A DNA stretch of 64,000 bases from JAJDZL01 sp965220665. GTDB taxonomy: Bacteria; Pseudomonadota; Gammaproteobacteria; Arenicellales; JAJDZL01. The notes under the pieces are model-generated. The model had not been told where the DNA came from, searched no databases, and saw only the letters and a program-made list of their open reading frames with translations. The stretch covers positions 1,116,001 through 1,180,000 of the forward strand of contig CBDCQQ010000005.1 in NCBI GenBank assembly GCA_965220665.1, in the 5' to 3' direction. This document shows positions 63,865-64,000 of this stretch, one piece after another (position 1 is the stretch's first letter; the number at the start of each line of letters is the position of its first letter). The position numbers and the translations under genes are program-made.

Positions 63865-64000
63865 ATGGAAATTTCCCAAAGAATTAAATATGTGATCGAA
63901 GCTGAAGCAGACGCGATTCGGTCGATCGAAATTACACCAGCATTCGAAGATGCTCTCGAAATGCTCATGTCCTGTGAAGGAAAAATTGTAACAACCGGCA
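63865..64000 (+). CDS. kdsD: Arabinose-5-phosphate isomerase (KdsD/KpsF-type), partial at window end
   Basis: The first 45 residues read MEISQRIKYVIEAEADAIRS and end GKIVTTG, the start of the SIS (sugar isomerase) domain in KdsD/GutQ proteins. The enzyme makes the precursor of KDO for lipopolysaccharide. The rest lies beyond the window, so the call rests on the N-terminal match only. Confidence 0.75.
   Translation, partial: MEISQRIKYVIEAEADAIRSIEITPAFEDALEMLMSCEGKIVTTG

Overview
The window reads as chromosome of a gammaproteobacterium. The marks are a trxA-rho-rpmE-prmB block, priA-argS-SPOR, a KdsD-type isomerase at the right edge, and a class III (PhaC/PhaE) polyhydroxyalkanoate synthase of the kind common in Chromatiales-like lineages. 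The host DNA is moderately AT-rich. It is peppered with insertion sequences, IS relics and decayed genes, so this is a genome with active mobile-element turnover rather than a streamlined one. No rRNA, tRNA or CRISPR array was recognised.

Left accessory region (1-11.4 kb). A decayed aldehyde dehydrogenase tail precedes an Ldh-family dehydrogenase and tag. Next comes a putative defence block: a single-chain MmeI-like restriction-modification gene split by a group II intron, facing a nurA-herA pair. If the intron is taken as 2904-4905, the two exons join in frame into a protein of about 920 aa.

Osmolyte and amino-acid catabolism (11.4-35.2 kb). An MFS transporter is followed by leftward ectoine/hydroxyectoine catabolic genes (eutA, a PhyH-type dioxygenase, eutB, eutC, doeA, doeB). 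These are interrupted by a 1,707-aa protein that fuses a DEDD exonuclease, a RecQ helicase and a UvrD-type helicase. An IS1182-family element separates this cluster from a polyamine-type ABC transporter operon. A divergent GntR regulator and a dimethylglycine/sarcosine dehydrogenase-like flavoprotein follow, then malonyl-CoA decarboxylase.

Mixed core and accessory region (35.2-48 kb). It holds a cupin protein, coaX, an AEC transporter, a Nudix hydrolase, a TPR gene broken at an A9 tract, an IS1595 relic and a DUF4411/ImmA-IrrE toxin-antitoxin-like pair. A PD-(D/E)XK nuclease gene is interrupted by an IS4-family element with a 7-bp target duplication. Creatinase and an unrecognised gene end the region.

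Right core region (48-64 kb). It carries fructosamine kinase, priA, argS, an FtsN-like SPOR protein, phaC/phaE, a DUF4143 ATPase with an unusual C-terminal extension, a second IS1595 relic, a DsrE-family periplasmic protein, phaB, phaR, rubredoxin, prmB, rpmE, rho, trxA and the start of kdsD. Creatinase yields sarcosine, which the sarcosine dehydrogenase-like flavoprotein could oxidise. Together with the ectoine genes this suggests a bacterium living on host- or phytoplankton-derived nitrogenous osmolytes and storing carbon as PHA.
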